From contig JAWLGJ010000046.1 in assembly GCA_041685145.1 (NCBI GenBank), positions 1-23,568 of the forward strand: DNA of 23,568 bases, read 5' to 3'. Below, piece after piece: positions 6,999 through 13,778 of this stretch. Source of the stretch: JAWLGJ01 sp041685145. GTDB lineage: Bacteria; Pseudomonadota; Alphaproteobacteria; Rhodospirillales; Magnetospirillaceae. The position numbers and the translations under genes were made by a program. Every line of letters begins with the position of its first letter. The first letter of the stretch is position 1. Under the pieces are notes generated by a model that saw nothing but the letters and a program-made list of their open reading frames with translations, did no database searches and had not been told where the DNA came from.

Positions 6999-8399
6999 AT
7001 GTATCGGGATTTCTACCGCCTCGCCGTCGAACCGTTCCAGGTGACGCCGGACCCGGAATTCCTGTTCCTGACCGACCAGTACCGCGAGGGGCTGGCGGCG
7101 ATCATCTACGGCATCTCCGAGCGCAAGGGCTTCATTTGCATCACCGGCGAGGTCGGCGTGGGCAAGACGACCATCCTGCGCTCCTACCTCCAGGACGTCG
7201 ACCGCGACAACATCCGCTTCGTCTATGTCTTCAACCCCAACCTGTCCTTCGCCACCCTGCTGCGCACGGTGCTGCGCGACCTGAACCTGCCCGACGACGG
7301 CGAGCCGGCGGAAATGGTCGAGCGCCTGCACGAGGATCTCATCCGCACCTATCGCGACGGCCTCAATGTCGTGCTGTTCATCGACGAGGCGCAGAACATG
7401 CCGGTCGAGACGATGGAAAACCTGCGGATGCTGTCCAACCTCGAAACCGCCACCGAGAAGCTGCTGCAAATCGTCCTCGTCGGCCAGCCGGAGCTGGAGG
7501 CGATCCTGTCGCGGCCAAATCTGCGCCAGCTCAACAGCCGCATCGCCATCCGCACCCGCATCGGCCCGATGACCGAGAAGGAAAGCCTGGCCTATATCCG
7601 CCACCGCCTGCACCACGTCGCCCTCGACAGCCGCCCGGTCTTCGCCGAGCGGGCCCTGGCGCTGATCGTCCGCCGCGCGCGCGGCATCCCCCGCAACATC
7701 AACATCATCGCCGACAACGCCTTGATCGCCGGATATGCCAAGCGCGAGCGGCCGGTGTCGGCGAAGACGGTGCGCGAAACCGTGCGCGAGTTGCAGTGGG
7801 AAGGCCCGCCGCCCCGGCGCGCCTGGGGCCGGATGGCCGCCGCCGCCGGGGTGGCGGGGGTGGTGATGCTCGGCGCCGTGGCCGCAGGCGGCGCCCTGGA
7901 ATCGCGCGCCGGCGCCCTGCTGGCGCGCATGGAATCGTGGTTCGAGGCCGAGCCGGCGGCCGACCCGGCGCCGCCGCGCGCCGCCCTGCCGGTGGCGCCG
8001 GAACAGTCCGCCGCCCGCGCCCCCCCACGCGACATCCCCCAGGCGCTGCGCCGGCCGGTGCAGGTGGCGGCGCTGCCGTCGCTGTTCCGGCCGCCGGACG
8101 CGGACGACGCCGACGCCGACACCGACACCGACGCCGGCCCGCCGCCGCGGCTGCCCGACATTCCCGCACTGGCGGCGGGCGCCGAGCCTCCCCCCGCCGA
8201 TTTGCGCCGCACGGTGGCGCCGGGCGACACGCTGTTCCACCTGATGATGGAAATCTACGGCACCTTCGACCAGGAACACGTGGTCATGGTCCAGAAACAC
8301 AACCCCGGCCTGACCAACATCAACCGCCTGGAGCCCGGCCAGGAGCTGGTCTTCCCGCGCCCGCAACAGGGCGAGGCGGCGCAGGCGGACGCGCGATGA
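6999..8399 (+). CDS. ExeA/XrtA-associated-type AAA ATPase with membrane anchor and C-terminal LysM-like domain
   Basis: 466 residues from ATG 6999. The N-terminal signature MYRDFYRLAVEPFQVTPDPE is typical of ExeA/GspA-like ATPases and of the ATPase found in XrtA/PEP-CTERM polysaccharide loci. Walker A is GEVGVGKTT (50-58), Walker B is VVLFIDEAQNM, and an arginine-rich sensor stretch (LNSRIAIRTRIGPM) follows. After the AAA domain a single membrane helix (about 280-302) leads into a Pro/Ala/Asp-rich linker. The C-terminal domain (about 400-455) includes VAPGDTLFHLMMEIYG and NPGLTNINRLEPGQELVFP, resembling LysM. The predicted topology is a cytoplasmic ATPase with a periplasmic, possibly peptidoglycan-binding, tail. 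The TGA overlaps the ATG of the next gene, so translation is probably coupled. Confidence 0.85.
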   Translation: MYRDFYRLAVEPFQVTPDPEFLFLTDQYREGLAAIIYGISERKGFICITGEVGVGKTTILRSYLQDVDRDNIRFVYVFNPNLSFATLLRTVLRDLNLPDDGEPAEMVERLHEDLIRTYRDGLNVVLFIDEAQNMPVETMENLRMLSNLETATEKLLQIVLVGQPELEAILSRPNLRQLNSRIAIRTRIGPMTEKESLAYIRHRLHHVALDSRPVFAERALALIVRRARGIPRNINIIADNALIAGYAKRERPVSAKTVRETVRELQWEGPPPRRAWGRMAAAAGVAGVVMLGAVAAGGALESRAGALLARMESWFEAEPAADPAPPRAALPVAPEQSAARAPPRDIPQALRRPVQVAALPSLFRPPDADDADADTDTDAGPPPRLPDIPALAAGAEPPPADLRRTVAPGDTLFHLMMEIYGTFDQEHVVMVQKHNPGLTNINRLEPGQELVFPRPQQGEAAQADAR

Positions 8400-9094
8400 G
8401 CCGCCTTTACGACGCCCTGCAGAACGCCTATGCCGACCAGGGGCCGCTGCGCGCCGCCGCCCGGGTGCTGCGGGACCGCCCCGACGGGCTGCCGCCGGCC
8501 GCCGACGGCGAAATCCTGCGCCTGTACCAGGCCTTCGAGGCGACGCTGGCGCAGCGCCCGCAGCGGGTGGTGCAGATCGTCGGCGCCGAGCCCGAGGCCG
8601 GAACCACCACCGTCTGCAACCGCCTTGGCCGGCTGGCCGCCAACGCGATGGGGCAGTCGGTGCTGGTGCTCAACGCCGCCAGCCGCCCGCTGGCGCGCCG
8701 CCCCGCCGCCGGGGGCGGCGCGGCGGCGGCGGTCGTCCAGGCCGGCAGCCGCGCCGAGACGGCGCCGACGATGGTCGTCGCCAATCTGCAGGAAGTCGCC
8801 GGCGACACCGCACTGCTCAATCCGCGCTCGCTGCGCAACTGCTGGGACCGCCTGCGCCAGGACTACGAATGGGTCATCCTCGACTCGCCGCCGGTCGAGG
8901 ATTCGCCGCTGGCGCTGGCCCTGGCGCCGACGGTGGACGGGGTGGTGCTGGTGCTGGCGGCGGAGCGCACCCGCTATGCCGTCGCCGCCCAGGCCCGCGA
9001 CGCCCTGCTGGCCAGCGGCGCCAATCTGCTGGGCACGGTGCTGAACCGGCGCCGGCGCTATCTCCCCCGCTTCCTGGAGGCCCTGGGCGTCTGA
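8396..9094 (+). CDS. BY-kinase/CpsD-like protein with degenerate nucleotide-binding motifs
   Basis: 232 residues; the ATG overlaps the preceding stop (ATGA). The fold follows CpsD/CapB tyrosine kinases: an N-terminal helix (EILRLYQAFEATLAQRP), a P-loop position, and a Walker B-like VILDSPPVEDSPLALALA. The P-loop reads GAEPEAGTTT, where the family has GEGK[ST]; Thr70 (codon 8603-8605) replaces the lysine. The second Asp-rich motif (usually VLLIDADLRRP) reads VLVLNAASRPLARR, so its aspartates are missing too. Only the Walker B Asp163 remains. The C-terminus has a single Tyr (RRRRYLPRF) instead of a Tyr cluster. It is therefore likely a pseudokinase that keeps a structural role with the Wzz-type protein. 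This is inference; the family assignment itself is fairly secure. Confidence 0.82.
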   Translation: MSRLYDALQNAYADQGPLRAAARVLRDRPDGLPPAADGEILRLYQAFEATLAQRPQRVVQIVGAEPEAGTTTVCNRLGRLAANAMGQSVLVLNAASRPLARRPAAGGGAAAAVVQAGSRAETAPTMVVANLQEVAGDTALLNPRSLRNCWDRLRQDYEWVILDSPPVEDSPLALALAPTVDGVVLVLAAERTRYAVAAQARDALLASGANLLGTVLNRRRRYLPRFLEALGV

Positions 9095-9352
9095 CCCCGA
9101 AGACGGCGGCGCCATGACCTTTTGTATGGCTGCCCGCCGGCGAGAAAAACTGGCAGGATTGACGGACGCTGCCAAAGACCACGACGCCACGGTGAAATCA
9201 GGGCCGCGCCTTTTGCAGTAGTGGGTGCGCACGAGCGGATTATCGGGCCCGACTTGCAGGACCGAAACCTTCGCCCTAAATCACGGCAGCAGCCCTGAAT
9301 TGCGAGAGTGGCCGACCCCCGGGCGAATAACCGGATTCGGGAGGATGATGTC
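9095..9352. other. Intergenic region before otsA
   Basis: These 258 bases hold no convincing gene. A short inverted repeat, TGGCAG / CTGCCA with a 12-base gap, lies near 9150-9173. A weak promoter-like pair, TTGCAG and TAAATC 17 bases apart, lies near 9253-9281. No GGAAC-type general stress (EcfG) promoter was found, although trehalose genes are often under such control in alphaproteobacteria. Confidence 0.35.
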
Positions 9353-10813
9353 TTGAGCAGGCTGATCGTGGTTTCCAACCGGGTGACGCTTCCCGGCAAC
9401 CGCAAGACGGAGTCGGGCGGCCTTGCGGTCGCCATGCGCGAGGCTTTGCAGCACAAGGGCGGGGTATGGTTCGGCTGGTCCGGCGAGGTCAACGACGGCC
9501 GCGCCATGCAGCCGCGAACGGCGCAGGCGAATGGCGTCACCTATCTCACCGTCGACCTGGCGCAGGCGGATTACGACCAGTTCTATGTCGGCTACGCCAA
9601 CGGCACGCTGTGGCCGCTGATGCATTATCGCCTGGGGCTGATCGACTTCCGCCGCGAGGACTTCGAGGGCTATCTGCGCGTCAACCGGCGCTTCGCCGAG
9701 ACGCTGCGCCCCCACATCGGCGCCGATGACGTCATCTGGGTGCACGACTATCACCTCATCCCGCTGGCCCGCGAGTTGCGCCGCCTGGGGGTGGGCAACC
9801 GCATCGGCTTTTTCCTGCACACGCCCTTCCCCGCCGCCGAGGTGCTGGTGGCGGCGCCGGGACACAAGCAGTTGCTGGAGGGGCTGTGCAGCTTTGACCT
9901 GATCGGCTTCCAGACCGACACCGACTTGCGCTGCTTCCAGGACGCCATCGCCCGCGAGGCCCGTGGCCTCGTCCGTCCCGATGGCAGCGTGCGTGCCTTC
10001 GGGCGGGCGACGCGGGCGGAGGTGTTTCCCATCGGCATCGACACGGCCGGATTCGCCGCCACCGCGGCGGCGGCCGTGCGCGGCAAGGAATGCCGCCGCC
10101 TGGTCGAAAGCCTGCGCGGGCGCGCCCTGGTGCTGGGGGTCGACCGCCTGGACTACAGCAAGGGTTTGCCCCACCGCCTGCGCGGTTTCGAGCGCCTGCT
10201 GGAGCGCTGCCCCGAACACCGGGGCAAGGTCAGCTTCATGCAGATCGCGCCGCCCTCGCGCACCGATGTCGCCGAGTATCAGAAACTGCGCGAGGAACTG
10301 GAGGCGCTGGCCGGGCACGTCAACACCCGTTACGCCGAGTTCGACTGGGTGCCTGTGCATTGCCTGTCGCGCAACGTGCCGCGCCAGACCATCGCCGGAT
10401 TCTATCGCACCAGCCGGATGGCGCTGGTAACGCCGCTGCGCGACGGCATGAATCTGGTGGCCAAGGAATACGTGGCGGCGCAGAACTCCCTCGACCCCGG
10501 CGTGCTGGTCCTGTCGCGTTTCGCGGGGGCGGCGCGCGAACTCGGCGAAGGGGCGCTGATCGTCAACCCCTTCGATCCCGACGCCATCGCCGAGGCCCTG
10601 GACCGCGGCCTGCGCATGGGCCTGGAGGAGCGGCGCCAGCGCTGGCGGGCGATGATGGCGGTGCTGGAGATCAATACCCTGGAGCGGTGGCGCCGGACCT
10701 TCCTGGAAGCCCTGACCGAGGACGCCGCCCCCGTGGCGCCGCGGCCGCGGGTCGCGGGGCTGCCGCCGCCGCCGCGGCCGACGCCCGGCCAGCGGACGCT
10801 GCGCGTCATGTGA
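9353..10813 (+). CDS. otsA: Alpha,alpha-trehalose-6-phosphate synthase (UDP-forming)
   Basis: I chose the TTG start at 9353 because GGGAGGA (9339-9345) lies seven bases upstream and the protein then begins MSRLIVVSNRV, as OtsA proteins do. It has 486 residues. It is a GT20 glycosyltransferase that joins UDP-glucose and glucose-6-phosphate into trehalose-6-phosphate in the cytoplasm, for osmotic and desiccation protection. Family motifs are all present: WFGWSGE, VWVHDYHLIPLARELR (HDYHL at 131-135), GFFLHTPFPAAE, VDRLDYSKGLPHRLRGFERL (264 onward), TPLRDGMNLVAKEYVAAQ and LSRFAGAARELGEGALIVNP. The C-terminus is a Pro-rich tail with no fused OtsB phosphatase domain, and otsB is not in the window. 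It converges on fliP, with five bases between the stops. Confidence 0.95.
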   Translation: MSRLIVVSNRVTLPGNRKTESGGLAVAMREALQHKGGVWFGWSGEVNDGRAMQPRTAQANGVTYLTVDLAQADYDQFYVGYANGTLWPLMHYRLGLIDFRREDFEGYLRVNRRFAETLRPHIGADDVIWVHDYHLIPLARELRRLGVGNRIGFFLHTPFPAAEVLVAAPGHKQLLEGLCSFDLIGFQTDTDLRCFQDAIAREARGLVRPDGSVRAFGRATRAEVFPIGIDTAGFAATAAAAVRGKECRRLVESLRGRALVLGVDRLDYSKGLPHRLRGFERLLERCPEHRGKVSFMQIAPPSRTDVAEYQKLREELEALAGHVNTRYAEFDWVPVHCLSRNVPRQTIAGFYRTSRMALVTPLRDGMNLVAKEYVAAQNSLDPGVLVLSRFAGAARELGEGALIVNPFDPDAIAEALDRGLRMGLEERRQRWRAMMAVLEINTLERWRRTFLEALTEDAAPVAPRPRVAGLPPPPRPTPGQRTLRVM

Positions 10814-10818
10814 GCCCG

Positions 10819-11574
10819 TCAGGGGCCGAAGCTCTGCACCAGGCTGCCGGCGATCAGATACCAGCCGTCGACCAGCACGAAGAAGATCAGCTTGAACGGC
10901 AGCGCGATGATGATCGGCGGCAGCATCATCATGCCCATCGACATCAGCACCGAGGCGGTGACCATGTCGATGATGAGGAAGGGGACGAACACCAGGAAGC
11001 CGATCTCGAAGGCGCGGCGCAGTTCGCTGATCATGAAGGCCGGTATCAGCACCCGCAGCGGCATCGCCTCGGGCGACTCGACCGACTCGATCCGCGCCAT
11101 GTCCAGGAACAGGTCCAGATCCTGCTCGCGGACATGGGTCAGCATGAACTCGCGCACCGGGCCGATGGTGCGGTCGAAGGCCTCGGCCTCGTCAATGCGG
11201 CCGTCGAAATAGGGCCCGACGCCGGCGCTGTACGACTCCTGGAAGGTCGGCGCCATGATGAAACCGGTGAGGAACAGAGCCAGGCTGATGAGGATCATGT
11301 TGGGCGGCGTGCCCTGCGCCCCCAACGCCTGACGCACCAGGGTCAGAACGATGACGATGCGCGTGAACGAGGTCACCATCACCAGGATCGACGGCGCCAG
11401 GCTGAGCACCGTGGTGATGACGATAAGCTGAAGGATGCGCTGCGTGGCGTTGGTCTCGTCACCCAGGTCGAGGGTCAGCGTCTGCGCCGCCGCCGGGAAC
11501 GCCACCACCGCCGCCGCCAGCCCCAGCAGCAGCGCCAGCGTCCACGGCCAATGGCGGCCAAGGAAGGCCGCCAT
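10819..11574 (-). CDS. fliP: Flagellar type III export protein FliP
   Basis: 251 residues. The start is ATG 11574-11572, overlapping the fliO stop by one base (TGATG). FliP is made with a cleavable signal peptide, seen here as WPWTLALLLGLAAAVVAFP followed by AAAQ. The mature part holds the family text SLAPSILVMVTSFTRIVIVL, LVRQALGAQGTPPNMILISL, ALFLTGFIMAPTF, PAFMISELRRAFEIGF and MSMGMMMLPPIIIALPFKL. FliP forms the core export gate with FliQ and FliR. It is the last gene of a five-gene minus-strand operon; fliQ and fliR sit in the divergent operon starting with flgB. Confidence 0.97.
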   Translation of the reverse strand: MAAFLGRHWPWTLALLLGLAAAVVAFPAAAQTLTLDLGDETNATQRILQLIVITTVLSLAPSILVMVTSFTRIVIVLTLVRQALGAQGTPPNMILISLALFLTGFIMAPTFQESYSAGVGPYFDGRIDEAEAFDRTIGPVREFMLTHVREQDLDLFLDMARIESVESPEAMPLRVLIPAFMISELRRAFEIGFLVFVPFLIIDMVTASVLMSMGMMMLPPIIIALPFKLIFFVLVDGWYLIAGSLVQSFGP

Positions 11575-11861
11575 CACGTCGTCTCGTCCTGTTTGCCGTG
11601 GCGGCGGCCGATGTCGCGCTCGACCAGCAGGTCGGCGCCGCCGCCCAGCAGCAGCAGGTGCTCGCGGTCGTCGCGGCGCACCAGCAACAGGCGCCGGCGC
11701 GCGTCAACCGGCAGGCTCTCCACCACCGCCAGACGGCGCTGCCCGCGCTTCACCGCCGGGCCGCCGAAGCCCATGCGCCGCGCCGTCCAGGCGCCGACGA
11801 TGATCAGCCCAACGACGAAGATGAGGGCCAGCAGGAACTGCAGGTAGTTGCCCGCTTCCAT
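11574..11861 (-). CDS. fliO: Flagellar biosynthesis protein FliO
   Basis: 95 residues. The start is ATG 11861-11859, overlapping the upstream stop (TGATG). There is a single N-terminal membrane helix (YLQFLLALIFVVGLIIVGAW) followed by a basic cytoplasmic part. The text QRRLAVVESLPVDARRRLLL and LLLLGGGADLLVE is diagnostic for FliO, which stabilises FliP during assembly of the export gate. Its position directly before fliP is the usual order. Confidence 0.92.
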   Translation of the reverse strand: MEAGNYLQFLLALIFVVGLIIVGAWTARRMGFGGPAVKRGQRRLAVVESLPVDARRRLLLVRRDDREHLLLLGGGADLLVERDIGRRHGKQDETT

Positions 11862-12118
11862 CACCCGCCCCCGGCGCGCTTGGCTTCCAGGTCGGCGGCC
11901 AGATCATCGAGGCAGGCGATGAGATCCTCCAGCGCCGGCACCACCGCGCCGCCGCCCTCGCGGCCCAGCGCCTGCGCCCGCTCGCACAAGCGCTGCACCT
12001 TGTCGTCGAGGGCGGAAAGGTCCACCACCGCCCCCGAGGCCAGCAGCCGCCGGGCGGTGGCCACCAGCGAAATCACCTTGCGGACCTCGTCCAGAACGTC
12101 TTCGGCCCCCTCGCTCAT
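11861..12118 (-). CDS. Unknown 85-aa helical protein in the flagellar operon
   Basis: I do not recognise this family. ATG 12118-12116 overlaps the stop of the SMR gene (ATGA), and its own stop overlaps the fliO start (TGATG), so it is read as part of one message. The protein has no signal peptide or membrane segment. It is predicted to be almost wholly helical and rich in Asp, Glu, Arg and Leu: EGAEDVLDEVRKVISLVATA, VDLSALDDKVQRLCERAQAL, PALEDLIACLDDLAADLEA. The size, charge and position would suit a cytosolic flagellar chaperone or adaptor, in the way FliT is small and helical, but there is no sequence proof. The unbroken frame and coupled starts make it a real gene. Confidence 0.75.
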   Translation of the reverse strand: MSEGAEDVLDEVRKVISLVATARRLLASGAVVDLSALDDKVQRLCERAQALGREGGGAVVPALEDLIACLDDLAADLEAKRAGGG

Positions 12119-12453
12119 ACTCTCCCCCCCTCCTGCGGCGCCACCACCGTCAGCACGACCACGCCGGCGATGATGAGGCCCATGCCCAGCGCGTGCGCCA
12201 CCCCCAGGCGCTCGCCGAACAGCAGGGCGCCGATGACCGCGATCCCGGCGATGCCCACGCCGCTCCACACCGCGTAGACGATGCCCACCGGCAGGCTGCG
12301 CAGGGTCAGCGACAGCAGCCAGAAGGCGGCGCCATAGCCGACGACCACCAGCAGCGCCGGCCCCGGCCGCGACATGCCGTCGGAGGCCTTCAGGGCGCTG
12401 GTGGCGACGACCTCGGCAACGATGGCCAGGCCCAGACTGAGATAGGCGTTCAT
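12115..12453 (-). CDS. Small multidrug resistance (EmrE/QacE-like) transporter
   Basis: 112 residues, four hydrophobic helices. Aligned by eye to EmrE, the key residues fall at the same numbers: Glu14 (LAIVAEVVATSALKASDG), Tyr40 (VVVGYGAAFWLLSL), Tyr60 and Trp63 (PVGIVYAVWSGVGIAG). The last part, ALGMGLIIAGVVVLTVVAP, is helix four. The ATSALKAS text points to the Qac/EmrE branch rather than the guanidinium-exporting SugE/Gdx branch. Such proteins act as inner-membrane dimers that exchange protons for cationic compounds. ATG 12453-12451 overlaps the fhlB stop (ATGA), and the stop overlaps the next start. A transporter of this kind inside a flagellar operon is unusual. Confidence 0.92.
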   Translation of the reverse strand: MNAYLSLGLAIVAEVVATSALKASDGMSRPGPALLVVVGYGAAFWLLSLTLRSLPVGIVYAVWSGVGIAGIAVIGALLFGERLGVAHALGMGLIIAGVVVLTVVAPQEGGRV

Positions 12454-12773
12454 TCGGCGCCTCCCGTCGCTTGCGGCGGCTGCTGGCCGTTCAGGCGGTA
12501 GACATAGGCCAGGATCTTGGCGACGGCGGCGAAGGCTTCCAGCGGGATGATCGAATCGATGTCCACCGCCGCCAGCACCTCGGCCAGGTCGGCGTCCTCG
12601 TGAACCCGCACGCCGTGCTCGCGGGCGACGGCGATCATCCGCTGGGCCAGTTCGTCGCGGCCGCTGGCGACGACCCGCGGCGCGTCTACGCGCGCGGGCT
12701 CATAGGCCAGCGCCACCGCCAACAGGCGGCGGGCCCGTTCCTCGGTCTCGCCTCGACGATCACCCCCGGCCAC
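12450..12773 (-). CDS. fhlB: FhlB: protein related to the FlhB C-terminal domain
   Basis: The text AVALAYEPARVDAPRVVASG, ARRLLAVALA, VRVHEDADLAEVLAAVDI and IPLEAFAAVAKILAYVYRLN lines up with the cytoplasmic FlhB domain just after its cleavage site. Compare YAVALQYDMATMAAPVMVAK in the full FlhB of this window. No membrane helices and no NPTH autocleavage motif are present. FhlB proteins resemble the piece of FlhB left after cleavage and can partly stand in for it in substrate switching. I place the start at GTG 12773-12771 (107 aa). It has only a weak ribosome site (GGTTGGG), and upstream in-frame residues look non-coding. This is the first gene of the minus-strand flagellar operon. Confidence 0.82.
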   Translation of the reverse strand: MAGGDRRGETEERARRLLAVALAYEPARVDAPRVVASGRDELAQRMIAVAREHGVRVHEDADLAEVLAAVDIDSIIPLEAFAAVAKILAYVYRLNGQQPPQATGGAE

Positions 12774-12820
12774 GACCCAACCATTCCGATGCCGATGTAC
12801 AGAACTGTCGCCGCCGCGGC

Positions 12821-12835
12821 TTAATAAACCATGAA
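12821..12835. promoter_or_regulatory. Candidate CtrA box 1
   Basis: TTAA-TAAACCA-TGAA matches the alphaproteobacterial CtrA consensus TTAA-N7-TTAA at 7 of 8 fixed positions. It lies in the divergent region between fhlB and flgB, about 48 bases before the chosen fhlB start. AT-rich half sites are rare in a genome this GC-rich. Confidence 0.5.
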
Positions 12836-12865
12836 CGCGCCCGGCCCGCCGGCCGCCTGCCGCCA

Positions 12866-12880
12866 TTTACCGATTGTTAA
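12866..12880. promoter_or_regulatory. Candidate CtrA box 2
   Basis: TTTA-CCGATTG-TTAA matches TTAA-N7-TTAA at 7 of 8 positions and lies about 54 bases before the flgB ATG. Its centre is 45 bases from box 1, so one box may serve each of the two divergent operons. Confidence 0.55.
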
Positions 12881-12934
12881 TCGCCCCGGCGCAACATTGC
12901 CGACGGTAAGACAGCGCCACCGACGGAGTGCGCC

Positions 12935-13339
12935 ATGTACGATGACCTGGCCGTGCTGGGGATGGCCAAGCAACGGATGGACTGGGTCGCGCAGCGGCAC
13001 CAGGTGCTGGCGCAGAATGTCGCCAACGCCGACACGCCCGGATACAAGCCCCGCGACCTGGAGCCGCTGTCCTTCAAGGAAACCCTGCGGTCATCGACGG
13101 TGGGGGTGGCGGTGACGCATCCGAACCATGTGGTGCCGGCCACGGCCCCCGGCGACGGCGCGCGCGCGGTCGTCCAGCCCCAGGCGGGCGAGACCGCCCC
13201 CAACGGCAACGCCGTGGTGCTGGAGGACGAGATGACCCGGATCGGCGAGGCCAAATCCGCCTATGAGCTGGCCGCCAACCTGTTCAAGAAGCAGGTGGGA
13301 ATGCTGCGCACCGCCATCGGCCGCGGCGGGGGTGGTTGA
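12935..13339 (+). CDS. flgB: Flagellar basal-body rod protein FlgB
   Basis: 134 residues. ATG 12935 has GGAG six bases upstream. The N-terminal rod-protein motif is clear: HQVLAQNVANADTPGYKPRD. The C-terminal helix (EMTRIGEAKSAYELAANLFK ... MLRTAIGRG) is also typical. FlgB is the most proximal rod subunit and is exported by the flagellar type III system. It opens a long plus-strand operon and is followed at once by flgC. Two candidate CtrA boxes lie upstream. Confidence 0.96.
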   Translation: MYDDLAVLGMAKQRMDWVAQRHQVLAQNVANADTPGYKPRDLEPLSFKETLRSSTVGVAVTHPNHVVPATAPGDGARAVVQPQAGETAPNGNAVVLEDEMTRIGEAKSAYELAANLFKKQVGMLRTAIGRGGGG

Positions 13340-13341
13340 TC

Positions 13342-13752
13342 ATGGACGAGTTGAAGCTGACCTCCAAGCTGGCCGCCGCCGGGCTCAAGGCCCAGGCGGA
13401 ACGCCTGCGCGTCGTGGCCGAGAACCTTGCCAACGCCGACACCCGCCCCACCCAGCCCGGCGAGGAGCCCTACCGGCGCCAGGTGGTGACCTTCCGTAAC
13501 GCCCTCGACCGCGCGCTGGGGACCGAGTCGGTGCGCGTCGACCGGGTGGTGCCCGACGGCAGCGACTTCCGGCGCGAGTTCGACCCGGCCCATCCCGCCG
13601 CCGACGCCGAGGGTTATGTGCTGGCGCCCAATGTCAACCCACTCATCGAACTGATGGACATGCGCGAGGCGCAGCGCAGCTACGAGGCCAATCTCAACGT
13701 CGTCAAATCGGCCAAGGCGCTGATGTCGCGCACCGTCGAGCTGCTGCGCTAG
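13342..13752 (+). CDS. flgC: Flagellar basal-body rod protein FlgC
   Basis: 136 residues; ATG 13342 lies two bases after the flgB stop. The rod motif is LRVVAENLANADTRPTQPGE, followed by EEPYRRQVVTF. The C-terminal EGYVLAPNVNPLIELMDMRE, then QRSYEANLNVVKSAKALMSR, is the typical rod/hook C-terminal helix. FlgC forms the proximal rod with FlgB, FlgF and FliE. Confidence 0.97.
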   Translation: MDELKLTSKLAAAGLKAQAERLRVVAENLANADTRPTQPGEEPYRRQVVTFRNALDRALGTESVRVDRVVPDGSDFRREFDPAHPAADAEGYVLAPNVNPLIELMDMREAQRSYEANLNVVKSAKALMSRTVELLR

Positions 13753-13778
13753 CCCACGCTCCAAGCCAGGGGGAGACC

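Noticed and set aside
12774..12866. In-frame upstream extension of fhlB (31 more codons)
   Set aside because: The added residues have no similarity to FhlB, cross the candidate CtrA boxes and leave little room for a promoter.
12884..12901. Possible sigma-54 element before flgB (CGGCGCAACATTGCC)
   Set aside because: The GG and GC dinucleotides are 9 bases apart, not 10, and the flanking bases fit poorly.
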